From: Epithemia pelagica | Lineage: Eukaryota > Bacillariophyta > Bacillariophyceae > Surirellales > Surirellaceae | Direction: 5' to 3' | DNA: 64,000 nt | Assembly: GCA_946965045.2 (NCBI GenBank) | Contig: OX337230.1 | Span: 1,550,001-1,614,000, forward strand | Shown here: in pieces, positions 45,471 through 55,743 of the stretch | Numbering within the stretch: position 1 is the first letter of the stretch | Layout: every line of letters begins with the position of its first letter | The notes under the pieces: generated by a model | What the model was told of the DNA's origin: nothing | The model's database searches: none | What the model saw: the letters and a program-made list of their open reading frames with translations, nothing else | Made by a program: the position numbers and the translations under genes

Positions 45471-46012
45471 TAGAGATATAAGATATCTTTACTTTAGACA
45501 GTTTCTGCGCACGTTGACCACATCTGCATTGTTTCATGTATCTGTTTCGATCCTGGCAACAAGGTTGATATGGTTATGGAGCATGTTCCTGTAAGCAGCA
45601 TTCATAGTGACGAGTCGAAGGCAAAACTCAAGTTTTTCTATCTATTATAACCAAGCTATCACCAAGTTCCGACGACAAAGCTTGAATGTTGAGATCTCCT
45701 TCATTCTCTTAAATGTGATGTGACGCATGTCAAGTGACAAAGCATGCTGGTTCCGCCTTCTCGGACCATGAAGAAGTTATCTTTCGCAGTCAAAGGAACA
45801 TAATTCCAAAAAAAATGATAGTCGACCAATGATATGCAAAACTTCTGTTTGACAGCTCAAAATAGTGCTTTTTCAGACCAGCTCGGTTTCCTCACAATGG
45901 TGTCCTCTGAGAGTAAATTATGCCATTCATAACATGGCTTCGTTGGATTTGTTTTCTGTGCGGGCACCCCATGACAGAGACAATGCATGCCTCTTTGCAT
46001 TTGTATCCGTAT
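45471..46012. other. intergenic between J-protein and MAGO genes
   Basis: About 540 bp between convergent genes, no gene supported; expected to contain the two 3' UTRs. Confidence 0.5.
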
Positions 46013-46696
46013 CTAGCCAAAGGGTCTAGTCTTGAAATGGGAATTGATCAAAGTATAAAAAAGCGTCTTGAGATCCAGCGAAAGATAGTAAAATGTACGC
46101 AATCCTGTAGGATCCACCGAAGATGCAATGTCGGCCGCACTGCGAATTTCTTGTGTGGTAAAGGCAATGTGCATTGTATCCAATTTGCACTCAATCTCTT
46201 GACGGTCGTCATTTTCACCGGGGACTTTCCATCTGGAGTCGTCCACATGAGCAATCTCGGACGACTTGATAATGGCCTTGAATTCATCAACCACTCCTGG
46301 ACTCAAGAACACTTCTTGTCGAATCATACCATCGTCATCCGCACTGCTGCTATTGGCATAGCGCAGTTTGCCATTGGGGAGCAGCTCAAACTCCAAAAAT
46401 TCTCGTCCTCGCCGACTGTAACGAGTCAGATGATATCGCACGTAGAATTCATCGGAATCACCGTACACGGAGTCCAATTGGGCCATCGCCGAAGCGGCAG
46501 CAAGGCTATGACCAGCATCTCCGTCCAAGGACTGACAAGAAGCGGTTGTCGACGAATCGGACATGATGGTTTGAAGCAAATGCCGTCGACTGAGTTTCCT
46601 CGCTAACTGCAGAAGGTATGGGTATGCTTCAGAAGTTTTCTCCATTTCTATTTCTTCATTCCCCATTACTCTTATTATCGATGGAGAGTCGTCCAT
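46013..46696 (-). CDS. MAGO: Mago nashi, exon junction complex subunit
   Basis: Core exon-junction-complex protein that pairs with Y14 and clamps eIF4A3 on spliced mRNA. The conserved body is complete: DEFYVRYHLTRYSRRGREFL, LLPNGKLRYANSS, MIRQEVFLS, IAFTTQEIRS, DPTGLRTFYYLSLDLKTLFY and the C-terminal HFKTRPFG. The open frame has about 75 residues ahead of this body, more than the usual near-zero extension. An internal ATG at 46564 (MSDSSTTAS) would give 183 residues and is a likely alternative start. Single exon, convergent with the J-protein gene. Identity is certain; the start is not. Confidence 0.93.
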   Translation of the reverse strand: MDDSPSIIRVMGNEEIEMEKTSEAYPYLLQLARKLSRRHLLQTIMSDSSTTASCQSLDGDAGHSLAAASAMAQLDSVYGDSDEFYVRYHLTRYSRRGREFLEFELLPNGKLRYANSSSADDDGMIRQEVFLSPGVVDEFKAIIKSSEIAHVDDSRWKVPGENDDRQEIECKLDTMHIAFTTQEIRSAADIASSVDPTGLRTFYYLSLDLKTLFYTLINSHFKTRPFG

Positions 46697-48486
46697 TCCT
46701 ACGAGATGTGACTGATGTTTGAGTTGTGGCGAAATCCAAAATGACGTTGATGGATAAGACTTCCATTTGCCAAATGACGTGTGTCTCTTTTGTGTCTGTC
46801 GTGTCCCTTGAAGAACATATGGTTTCTGTTGGATTTAAAGAGTCGCCGTTAAAAAATCAAGGGGTGACATGATGTTGATACCCGTTCGCACAAGTTATAG
46901 GTATCGGATCGAGTCGTCTCGATAAGGAGTACACCTTCTTGTGGTTGATTCACTTAACACACCGTAGACAAGACTCGAACTATCATAACTAGTTCTCTAC
47001 TAGGTATGCTATAGAAGACGAGATTGGCGCCATTGACCATGACGGGACTACCAACATTGGCTTACATGTGAGAATCAAAGATACATGTGAGAACCTGTGG
47101 TCATTGGGAAATGGACAATCATCCAAGGATACGTACAGGATACGTAGCCACGGTACATTAGAGATATGACCCAATAGATCCTCGTAGCCTTAGTACATTT
47201 GGGAAGAAATGCACGTAGGATCTCTGTACCCAGTACTGGGGATAATAACCTAATGTGGCAGCGAAGACAGCCATGGGGAAAGACATACAAATCTAGAATA
47301 AAGCTCACAATCTAAAATCTCACCATTCATCACATCTCTTTGTGTCCTACCTACTCTCCTAGTAGTTGTTGGCCTTTTCCTTGACCCGTGAGGAACTGGC
47401 TACGAAGTTGGTGACTCCTGATTGTCCTCTTTGCTCTCTGTCTGCTGAGGCTTTGGTACAGCCTCTAAAACCTAACACTCACCACATTCCTGTTTGGGCA
47501 GACGCCCTTTAACCTTTGCGAGATTAACAGTCTCAACAGACTCTCTGAGTCAGGTTTGTGGTTGATTGTTGTTTGCCTTGCTTGGATTGCTTCTGCTTGT
47601 GGCTTTTCATCATCCCTTGTGGATGGAAACAACATTTTGCTGTTTCTTGTCCATCTTGTTGCCTGTCCCGTGGACTTTGTTGTCGGATCTGGTTGATTGC
47701 TGCTCTCGATTGTCTTCTCCGAGTTTTCACCTCCTTTGTTTGTGAGACGATCGTGTCTTGTTGCTTGGGGGAACTCGCGCGTGGCGATCATCTGATTTTG
47801 TATTGGGTCAGCTTTCTGTGTAACGTGAACCGAAAATTTGGGGGTGTGTTTTGTTCATCCAGAATCTGGGGACCTATCCGGGGTAACCAATCCAACGGGC
47901 AACCAGATTCCCAGTCCTTCGAGACTGTCGTATTCCCCCATCCCGTACTTTACGTACAAGTAAGTCGCAAGACTGAAAAGAGGGCGATCTTTGCCAAACC
48001 GGCTGGATACCGTAAGGGGGGCGAAGTTCAAGTACTCAACAGGTACTCCTTCGCGTGTTCCGGCACACCTTTGTCTTTCTCACAACGCATCTGTTGCTGA
48101 CGCTCGCCAGGCGTTCAGGCTCTCTTCTCTGTGCTGTGAACAGATTTGCGATATCATTCCGTGGATGATCAATTCCCGCGACGGTCGCGTTTCTGTCATT
48201 TTTGGAGTCACGTTTTGGAGAGTCCCGTGAATTTCTTGGAGATTTGGATGACGTCATCATCATGACTTGGAGTCGCATCTAGGACTGAAATTTTCTTACA
48301 CGTGGAGATTAAGCTAGGGACTGGCAATCCCGGGTGTGTGGAGACAAGGACAGACTGTCAGACGTTACCAACTTAACGTTTACGTTAGTTGTGCCTAAAC
48401 CCTGCAGCGGAAGTGCGCCATATCAAAATAGCTTCGCCTAGCGAGCCCATTGGCATTACTCCCAGTTTGGATCATCTTATCGCTTG
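46697..48486. other. 1.8-kb region without a supported gene; possible LTR relic
   Basis: No convincing gene. Around 47474-47490 the bases CCTAACACTCACCACA mimic the inner edge of the LTR element further right (CCTAACACTCCCCACA at 49242-49257), which on the minus strand reads as polypurine tract plus LTR start (GTGGTGAG, TGTTAGG). This suggests a decayed fragment of a related element. Overlapping open frames at 47465-47791 and 47558-48100 have no motif that can be named. Confidence 0.4.
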
Positions 48487-48491
48487 GTTGT
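48487..48491. other. target-site duplication GTTGT, left
   Basis: The five bases GTTGT directly outside the left LTR are repeated directly outside the right LTR at 53878-53882. Five bp is the usual length for Copia-type integration. Confidence 0.88.
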
Positions 48492-49248
48492 TAGTAGAAC
48501 TCTCATTGAGAATTCAGAAGGGTAATAGGTAGTTGGGTAAAAGGCTCGCTGAGCCGACAATCGAATCACCAACCGATACAACAATCCTCCACGGGTCAGA
48601 GAAGAGTTGCAAGTCAAAGTCCGCCGTGGGTGGGGGCAGTCGGTCCACTGATAAGAGGTTAGTCTTAAGATGAGTGTTAAAATGGTGATATTAATGATTG
48701 TGAGATGATTACTAACTAAGGTGTTTGATGAAGGTCGAGGTCCTGGCTCTTGTATACGGCCATGGATCTGGTGTGATAGGTCCTCAAATGGTTGGAGTAG
48801 ACCTGCATTGTTGTATTGAAAGTATATGCAGTTGTATATCATATACCAATGCCAACAGCTCTTGCTTTGTTGTGATATAGGTAGTTTTCTTGGCGCGTTG
48901 TTGATTGCATTCTTGGAATTGTGGGAATGGAAATATGGTCTCGCGTGATCGTGATTCGTGCTTTGATTACTTAGGTCGTTGAGGTAAGTCGTGGAGGTGC
49001 TCACTCGGATCGTGATTGCGCGCGCTTGAGAATACTGGGCGCGCACGTGATGGGCCATAGTCAATATCCGAGCGGTCGCCGATAGCGCGTGCATTGCGAG
49101 CATGCCTTGGCCAAAATTAAAGGTCCGCGAGCATGCCGTCATTCTTTTCTCACTTTTACACAAATGTCATCGGATGCCATAAAATACTAGCATCAGTCGA
49201 TGTGTTGTAGATTCCACCATCACCTAGTTAAAGGTGAGAATCCTAACA
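48492..49248 (-). repeat. 3' LTR (757 bp)
   Basis: Plus strand starts TAGTAGAACTC and ends GAATCCTAACA, so in sense orientation it begins TGTTAGG and ends CTACTA. It matches 53121-53877 with no difference found by eye. The last codons and stop of the element ORF (49224) lie inside it. Confidence 0.92.
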
Positions 49249-52200
49249 CTCCCCACAATTCGTCGAGTGAGGATTGTTATTTTCCTTGTCATGCTTCTGA
49301 ACGTTTCCTCCCCAGAAGAATATGATCTTGAACATGGTCCATACTTTTGAGAATTTCCAATGTTTGTTGAGAACGTCTCCTGGATGTTCTCATAGTCATC
49401 ATTCTTGAGTTGGTAGGTCTTGTCGATGCCCTTTGAGCTATGCTCCCCAGGTGCCTTCTTCATCCAAACATTGGGATCTGCTTTAGTTGGTGACAAATCC
49501 ATATCAATTGGGATGTCAAAGAAACAGTCACGCCGACATGCTCCTGAAGATTTCAATCCCTTTGAGGCCTTGTGCGTAATCAAGATGTGACCTGATTCCT
49601 TGAGTTCTTGTCTTGCAACTATCAAGATCTTCTCTCCAGATAAAGCTTCCGGGTCGTGTGCAATTCCAACTTTTGCTCCCCATATATCCATATCATTGAG
49701 AATCCCAAGACAGGTGGTTGTATGGAAGTTGTGAATGGAAGTAGTACACAAAAAGATTGCCTCAACCGGTTCTTTGGTAAAAGCCTCGTCTGTGATGAGA
49801 AGTGCTGGGCGACTATCATCATGTTTTACAAGATGGATTCGAATCTTGTTCTTGTGATACTCTTCTGGTGATGCATTTATCATTTCCCTTCTCTTGAACT
49901 GAGCTTGAACGCAATCCTTGACTTTTGTGAGGGATTGGATCTGTGAAGCCTGAAAGAGCTCAACTTCAGTAGTGTTGTGCCACTTTCTTTTACCATGTTG
50001 CTTGTCTAACAAAACAACTAATTCTTCATTTGTCATTGAAACTTGATAACCAAACTTGTACTTGATGGAACGACAGACTTGCTTGATTCTTGACTGCTGT
50101 TTGGCAGCTTGAACAAGGCATTTACTGGTCTTGACAAAACGCTTGAGATGTTTCCATCCAAGTTCATTTAAAAGATCACGTTTCTTGGCATAGGCATCAT
50201 TTACCATGAGTGACGGAGGCTCATAGATCATCTCCCCAGTCTCCCAATCAACAAGTATATTACAGTGACTTCTTTTGTAGTCAGGATTGTTGCTAATACT
50301 TGACGGTTCTTGATCTGCAACAACGTCTCTGAACTGGAAAACGTCATCTTCAGTTTCCTGTGCTTGGTTGTCCTGTTTGATGTATTCCATATGTTGACGG
50401 TATGAAATTATCTTGTCAATATCGGAAATGGATTTGCAGAAAGTGTACTTGATACAGTCTTCTTGCTTGAGAGCATCTTGTTCTAAATCAATGACGCATC
50501 TTATAAGACACGGTTGTGGTTGCTCCCCATTATACGGTTGTCGTTGCTCCCCATTTTCCTCTGGATCATAAACAAGGAAAGGTTGTCCAATAGTGTCATC
50601 ATGTTTGATCGTTGGAATTTGCGTGGATGGATCTTCACCTTTGCTAGAAATGAGAACAATGTCAGCTTGCTTGCCGTTGGGTTCACTTGGAAGCGATTCC
50701 TCCCCTGAAGAGGTATCCACACAAAGGTTGCTGGGTGGCGTGGGTGCATCATGAAGAATGGCAGAGTAACAAAGGGTTTGAGTGTCCAGAGACAAAGTAG
50801 CACCAATAGGAGGGGCAAAAACAAGCCAGTAGCCAAGTGTCGTGACAAAAGAGGGAGGGTAGGGATGGTAGGGACGGTGGGAGAGGGCATATGATTCGGG
50901 AAAGTAGGGGGCCTTGTCCCAGATAAGGAAGAAAAGAGGGTGGGTAATGCCGGGTGGGCGACCATTGAGGATCTCAAGAGGGATATGGCCCGAAACGGTC
51001 ACGACGTATGTTGTCCTCTTAACGGTCTGATAACGGTTCTCAGCCATGTTCTGGTCTTGGAGGTATGGTTTGGAACAGTATTCTCCAAGCAGGGGTGTGA
51101 AGAAGGAAGGCGTATCAGGTCCATGATCGTAAGGTAAATCCAAGAGAAGGTTGAGGTTACAGACAACACGATTGGTATACTTCCCAAAAGCATCATGCGG
51201 ATTGTTGCCATCATTTTCAACAGTCCTTGAAGAAGGTGCCGTATCTTGCATGGGATCAAGATACCAATGATTATAGCCCGTCAATTGATTGTCACCGGAG
51301 AAAGTTGACATGCGAGAGAGCAGATTTCGAGATATCTCAACTTTCTGTTTACAGTTGTTGTTCTCGAGACAATCATTAGGGATGGATGTTGCCTTGATAT
51401 TGGACACCAAATTAGCAAGATCAGATGTTGGATGATTGACATCAATATTGGTCACAATTTGTGGAACCAACCGGGTAATCAGATCAAAGAAATTATCTTG
51501 ATGGTCTTGGGAATCATCTTGAATCATGTCGTCAATCCATGCACGACCAGGGTCGGGATCAGCTTCCGGATCAATGTCAAGAGTATGCGTCTGTTCCATG
51601 CATGCAGTTGTTGATGACGGATTCTGGGTAGACTTGTTGTACGCAATGATTACTTGACGACTATTGTCGTTGAGTTTACTCCACAGATCTCTTGGAAGAC
51701 TGATCTTTGGACGAAGCGAAGATGATTTCTTGGTCTTCACGTTAGTTCTCTTAATCATGCGGTGTTTTTCTTTGGGTGATAGATCTTTGATATCAAAATC
51801 TTGGTCATATTGAAAGTCGCATTGCTTGGTATGCTTAAGTCGGTTAGACTTTGGTGCTCGAGTTGCTTGGTCATGATCATATGCGGCATCAAGGAGAAGA
51901 CGGAAATATGATTGATAACAAAGTGTCTTTGCACCAGACAAGATGTTGACTTGTCGTAAATCAGGTACCTTTTCAACGGCTTTCATCAGGAAGGTCATCC
52001 TAGTGGAGTGGCCAGGAATGTGATCAAACATTGATCCCAGATTGTCGAGAAGATGGAATTGGTGTTGAAAGTGGAGAAGAAACTGATAGGTTGTGCCGTG
52101 CCATGAATCATCGAGACGAAGATTGGAGATGTAGTTGTTAAGACGTAGCACCTCTCTTTTTGCTAAACGAAATGACGAAATGCAACCTTGGTTCAGACGG

Positions 52201-52616
52201 AGCTTGGTGAAGTCTGCATTGATTCTCCAATGATCATAATTGGCCTTGGTGAGGTTCAACCAGGTAGAGCGAGGTAAATCAGACTGCTGCAGGGTTGAGG
52301 TTTGTTCTCGTGACCAATGTGCTAGGATCTTCAGTTGATGCCTTGTAAATGTCTTCAGATCCATCGTCTTGTTCCCATACTTGTATTGTCCAAGGTCCTT
52401 GATATTCTTTTCTGGATTGACTGCAAGATAGTCGATGACATTCAGAATGTGTTCGAAACCACTATGTTTTATCCATTGATGAAGGGCTTGAGCTCGTTCT
52501 TCATCACATTCAAATAGATGCTGGGTGATATGATTGAACACTTGTGTATCTGATATGTCAGGCGGTACTGAGTCGTCAGAAGGAAGAGAAGGTGTCTTGG
52601 GGTATGTTGGATCCAT
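49224..52616 (-). CDS. gag-like protein with degenerate reverse-transcriptase remnant
   Basis: An intact ORF of 1130 codons. The N-terminal 600 or so residues are gag-like: Asp/His/Gln-rich, helical, no zinc knuckle seen. The C-terminal 350 residues align in order with the join of integrase tail and RT of diatom Copia elements: DYKRSHCNILVDWETGE, GWKHLKRFVK, YKFGYQVSMTNEELVVLLDK, KNKIRIHLVKHDD, ILNDMDIWGAKVGIAHDPEA, HKASKGLKSSGACRRDCFF and SPTKADPNVWMKK. Where functional elements have ATDIGNAYLEA, this has GAKVGIAHDPEA, losing the first catalytic Asp, and the sequence stops before YVDD. The protein is thus enzymatically dead yet the frame stays open, unlike simple decay. Its stop codon lies 25 bp inside the 3' LTR. 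Confidence 0.8.
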   Translation of the reverse strand: MDPTYPKTPSLPSDDSVPPDISDTQVFNHITQHLFECDEERAQALHQWIKHSGFEHILNVIDYLAVNPEKNIKDLGQYKYGNKTMDLKTFTRHQLKILAHWSREQTSTLQQSDLPRSTWLNLTKANYDHWRINADFTKLRLNQGCISSFRLAKREVLRLNNYISNLRLDDSWHGTTYQFLLHFQHQFHLLDNLGSMFDHIPGHSTRMTFLMKAVEKVPDLRQVNILSGAKTLCYQSYFRLLLDAAYDHDQATRAPKSNRLKHTKQCDFQYDQDFDIKDLSPKEKHRMIKRTNVKTKKSSSLRPKISLPRDLWSKLNDNSRQVIIAYNKSTQNPSSTTACMEQTHTLDIDPEADPDPGRAWIDDMIQDDSQDHQDNFFDLITRLVPQIVTNIDVNHPTSDLANLVSNIKATSIPNDCLENNNCKQKVEISRNLLSRMSTFSGDNQLTGYNHWYLDPMQDTAPSSRTVENDGNNPHDAFGKYTNRVVCNLNLLLDLPYDHGPDTPSFFTPLLGEYCSKPYLQDQNMAENRYQTVKRTTYVVTVSGHIPLEILNGRPPGITHPLFFLIWDKAPYFPESYALSHRPYHPYPPSFVTTLGYWLVFAPPIGATLSLDTQTLCYSAILHDAPTPPSNLCVDTSSGEESLPSEPNGKQADIVLISSKGEDPSTQIPTIKHDDTIGQPFLVYDPEENGEQRQPYNGEQPQPCLIRCVIDLEQDALKQEDCIKYTFCKSISDIDKIISYRQHMEYIKQDNQAQETEDDVFQFRDVVADQEPSSISNNPDYKRSHCNILVDWETGEMIYEPPSLMVNDAYAKKRDLLNELGWKHLKRFVKTSKCLVQAAKQQSRIKQVCRSIKYKFGYQVSMTNEELVVLLDKQHGKRKWHNTTEVELFQASQIQSLTKVKDCVQAQFKRREMINASPEEYHKNKIRIHLVKHDDSRPALLITDEAFTKEPVEAIFLCTTSIHNFHTTTCLGILNDMDIWGAKVGIAHDPEALSGEKILIVARQELKESGHILITHKASKGLKSSGACRRDCFFDIPIDMDLSPTKADPNVWMKKAPGEHSSKGIDKTYQLKNDDYENIQETFSTNIGNSQKYGPCSRSYSSGEETFRSMTRKITILTRRIVGSVRILTFN
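49249..49258 (-). other. polypurine tract
   Basis: Sense-strand TTGTGGGGAG directly before the 3' LTR (TGTTAGG); primer site for plus-strand DNA synthesis in LTR elements. Confidence 0.75.
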
Positions 52617-53120
52617 GGTAGTATATGGTTGGTTCGTTGTTTATTTAATGTGTGGTGTGATCTGAACCCGGATGTACCACGTGTGTGCCACGTATGTCAG
52701 TACCCGGATGTGTGTTGTGCTGGGAACCCGGATGTGCGGAACTCGGTTTTGTCTCTGGTTTGTTGTGGAAACTACTTAAAGATACTTATCCTTGGTCACT
52801 TCCGGACTCGTTGCGGTGATCGAGTTGAACCAGGGAGTCAGGAATAATGGTAGCTTCCTCGTCTTGCTCGTAGTCCTCAGCAAAGTACTGGTCAGGTGAG
52901 TATTGGGAAGGTAGTTGCACGAAGTCCTGGTCCAGCTTGAGGTCCTGGAATAGGAGAGGGTTGATGACCCTAGCCTTAGCCAGGCTGGCCCTGTTGTTGG
53001 GTTGGGTAGCTTTGTCCTCTAACTCTTGTTTGTTGGTGTAGCTCAATCTGTACTCAATGTAGATGGGTAAGTATGATCTCCAATGCGACTGCAGGGCAAT
53101 GAGCGATGAGACTGTTAATC
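52617..53120 (-). other. untranslated leader of the LTR element, with an 86-codon open frame
   Basis: Between the 5' LTR and the gag start. A frame at 52786-53046 (MSYTNKQELEDKATQ...) is Gln/Asp/Glu-rich and could be a small leader ORF or chance. The sequence next to the LTR (sense GATTAACAGTCTCATCGC) does not show the TGG expected of a primer-binding site for a tRNA 3' end, so the primer is unidentified. Confidence 0.45.
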
Positions 53121-53877
53121 TAGTAGAACTCTCATTGAGAATTCAGAAGGGTAATAGGTAGTTGGGTAAAAGGCTCGCTGAGCCGACAATCGAATCACCA
53201 ACCGATACAACAATCCTCCACGGGTCAGAGAAGAGTTGCAAGTCAAAGTCCGCCGTGGGTGGGGGCAGTCGGTCCACTGATAAGAGGTTAGTCTTAAGAT
53301 GAGTGTTAAAATGGTGATATTAATGATTGTGAGATGATTACTAACTAAGGTGTTTGATGAAGGTCGAGGTCCTGGCTCTTGTATACGGCCATGGATCTGG
53401 TGTGATAGGTCCTCAAATGGTTGGAGTAGACCTGCATTGTTGTATTGAAAGTATATGCAGTTGTATATCATATACCAATGCCAACAGCTCTTGCTTTGTT
53501 GTGATATAGGTAGTTTTCTTGGCGCGTTGTTGATTGCATTCTTGGAATTGTGGGAATGGAAATATGGTCTCGCGTGATCGTGATTCGTGCTTTGATTACT
53601 TAGGTCGTTGAGGTAAGTCGTGGAGGTGCTCACTCGGATCGTGATTGCGCGCGCTTGAGAATACTGGGCGCGCACGTGATGGGCCATAGTCAATATCCGA
53701 GCGGTCGCCGATAGCGCGTGCATTGCGAGCATGCCTTGGCCAAAATTAAAGGTCCGCGAGCATGCCGTCATTCTTTTCTCACTTTTACACAAATGTCATC
53801 GGATGCCATAAAATACTAGCATCAGTCGATGTGTTGTAGATTCCACCATCACCTAGTTAAAGGTGAGAATCCTAACA
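53121..53877 (-). repeat. 5' LTR (757 bp)
   Basis: Partner of 48492-49248, same length and apparently the same sequence. The duplicated block starts exactly at TAGTAG: bases before it differ (AATC here, TTGT on the left). Confidence 0.92.
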
Positions 53878-53882
53878 GTTGT
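53878..53882. other. target-site duplication GTTGT, right
   Basis: Matches 48487-48491; marks the right insertion border. Confidence 0.88.
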
Positions 53883-54101
53883 AATATCACACGAATTCTT
53901 TTGAAGTCTTATAGTAGACTACCTGAAGGATAGAGAGTAATCTTCAAGGCGGGGTCTTGGTGACGAAGGCAGCCCCACCCCATCGGGGGTGTGGCACGCT
54001 ATTTTTCTGCGACTGGGGAGACGGATTAGGGTAGACTACCACCTGGTGGCGGCAAGCCAGAGGGATCATCGGTAGGAACGATAATCTTATCTCACTAGTT
54101 T

Positions 54102-54377
54102 ATGAATAAGACAGCAAGAAGTATGACAGAGACTCAAGGCAATGCTGACCTGACTTTCTCTCTGAGTGTTGGGGAGAATCTAGCACTGGAGGAAACTCAT
54201 CTACAAAGTTTAGGTCACATCTTCTGTACTGTATTCCAGTGTCCACGATACCTAGTTCCTTTCTGTGCCTGGATGGAGTACAAGGGCTATGATCCTTTTT
54301 CTGAGGTTGTTGAGATTCTATCTATGGACATCAAGCTTGGTCTCAACAGTACAAATGGATTCCTAGCTACAAGCTGA
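54102..54377 (+). CDS. hypothetical 91-residue protein
   Basis: Not recognised with certainty. MNKTARSMTETQG starts it, and the middle (LGHIFCTVFQCPRYLVPFCA, WMEYKGYDPFSEVVEIL) looks like the folded N-terminal segment of a larger protein, possibly a gag-type protein of another retroelement. It stops at 54377 with no open continuation. It may be a relic exon into whose neighbourhood the LTR element inserted. Confidence 0.35.
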   Translation: MNKTARSMTETQGNADLTFSLSVGENLALEETHLQSLGHIFCTVFQCPRYLVPFCAWMEYKGYDPFSEVVEILSMDIKLGLNSTNGFLATS

Positions 54378-54997
54378 GTTCAGACAGAATGTTCCTGACG
54401 TAGCGCTCCAGTAGGAAATCTACGTAATCCGCGCAAGCCATCCCCTGAATATAGCCCTTCTATTTATGCCTCTACCGTTCTACCAAAAATTGACCATGGT
54501 GAACGGTCCTTTTGACCGATCTCTTGCCAAATAGGAGACGGCTCCATGATCCCATGCTCTGAACCTCTTCTCCATTCATGGGTTGAGCATGGAGAACGAT
54601 GTCGGCGCTGCATTCGTTTTGTAGGTGTCGTTTTATCTAGTTGAAGGTGGTCGCCACGCGATTTACTACGGCGACTCACGGCAAAACTTGGTGCAACCAA
54701 TGCACCTCTATTGTAGAATCGAATGATAGAAGATAGAACAAAGACTATGAACACTTGTAGCGTTGTTCACGTCAAAAATTGATATTCTTCTCGTTAGATA
54801 TGTGGAACTTAGACTAGAAGTTGCGTCGTCCACAACAAAGATTGATGTTCTTTTCGTTGTTGTGACTCACACAGCCGTACCTGAACGCAATGTATTGTAC
54901 GGTAAACGTAACACAACTATAGAATTAGATCGTATTCATAGAGAATGAAGATCCTACTCAAATGATAATCATAAAACGCTGCTACATTGTTCACTAT
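54378..54997. other. intergenic, about 620 bp
   Basis: No gene supported. Short, overlapping open frames only. Confidence 0.45.
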
Positions 54998-55573
54998 CTA
55001 GGCTTGTTGATGATTAAAGAAGAGATTTTGAAGCGGGTGCTTAAGCATCATCGCACCAAGCAAAATGTTGAAGCGATCCATATCCTTGCTGCCCATGTAG
55101 ATTGTAACGACCTGGGGTTCCATGCAGGCTTGAGGGTTGATGGAGCAGCGTGTGTAGAGGCGGATGCGTCCCATGGGAGGTCCGTTCTTGCTCGTCTTTC
55201 CAGAGACCTGGTCCAGGTGCGACAGAGCAATGAACCCAACTGGAACAACCAACGCTGGTTCCTCATGCTCGCTTGTTGCATCCCGGTCAAAGACTGCAAT
55301 CCGTAGGTAGTCGGTCGCAAGCTCCCGCTGCACAAGAAGCAGATGGCCACGGTCGACGAGGTTGTGGCCAGTGTCCTTGTTTCTCGACATGGGCCCGATG
55401 AGCGCGCAAACATCGCTGGCATAAAAGCACGACTTGAACGGGAGACCAGCACCACCCTCACGGCCATCCTCTTCGTTGAACTCGAACTTCGTCCTCATGT
55501 TGGTCATCTTGTTTCTTCTTCCTTGCCTCTTCCTGTCGTCTCTGTTTGATTGTTCCATTGCACGGCGGGTCAT
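54998..55573 (-). CDS. hypothetical protein
   Basis: A 191-codon frame, possibly starting at the second Met (MEQSNRDDRK, 55558). The N-terminus is Arg/Asp/Asn-rich; the remainder alternates hydrophobic and charged residues (FKSCFYASDVCALIGPM, DYLRIAVFDRD, LVVPVGFIALSHL, VVTIYMGSKDMDRFNILLGA), as in a beta-rich globular domain. No family recognised. It points away from the gene at 55744 (divergent), which mildly supports a real gene. Another frame on the opposite strand overlaps but looks less protein-like. Confidence 0.4.
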   Translation of the reverse strand: MTRRAMEQSNRDDRKRQGRRNKMTNMRTKFEFNEEDGREGGAGLPFKSCFYASDVCALIGPMSRNKDTGHNLVDRGHLLLVQRELATDYLRIAVFDRDATSEHEEPALVVPVGFIALSHLDQVSGKTSKNGPPMGRIRLYTRCSINPQACMEPQVVTIYMGSKDMDRFNILLGAMMLKHPLQNLFFNHQQA

Positions 55574-55743
55574 TCGGAAGTTGCTTCATGCTGCAAGTTG
55601 ATTTTGTGGCGCGCGCCGATATTGTTCACGAATGAGCGCGGGGGATTCCCTAGATGACACAAGAACGGAGAGCGGGCAACAATCAAACAAACAAACACAA
55701 CAATCAAACGAACGAATCCCTATTGTGTTCTCACTTTCCAACG

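Larger units (their letters stand above)
48492..53877 (-). mobile_element. Copia-like LTR element, probably non-autonomous
   Basis: A 5386-bp element read on the minus strand, with two 757-bp direct repeats, a 5-bp target duplication, a polypurine tract beside the 3' LTR and one intact 1130-codon ORF. No protease, integrase or active reverse transcriptase is encoded. LTRs look identical by eye, so insertion is recent. The closest gene products are diatom CoDi Copia polyproteins (recollection). Confidence 0.88.

Noticed and set aside
46960-47060. tRNA-like 3' half (CACCGTAGACAAGACTCGAAC, minus strand)
   Set aside because: The T-arm stem does not pair and no matching D-arm, anticodon arm or acceptor stem could be laid out.
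47558-48100. Cys/Leu-rich 180-codon open frame
   Set aside because: Overlaps another frame on the opposite strand, no motif, Cys/Leu richness reflects TGT/CTT base bias.
48490-48495. LTR start at TGTTAG, giving perfect TGTTAG/CTAACA ends
   Set aside because: The right LTR does not share these bases; the duplicated block starts exactly at TAGTAG, and only that border yields matching GTTGT duplications on both sides.
48477-49163. 225-codon open frame repeated in both LTRs (also 53115-53792)
   Set aside because: It lies wholly in the LTRs, which are identical, so its double occurrence is not independent evidence; composition is not protein-like and regulatory LTR sequence is the simpler reading.
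53100-53120. tRNA primer-binding site after the 5' LTR
   Set aside because: No TGG start and no complement to common primer tRNAs recognised.
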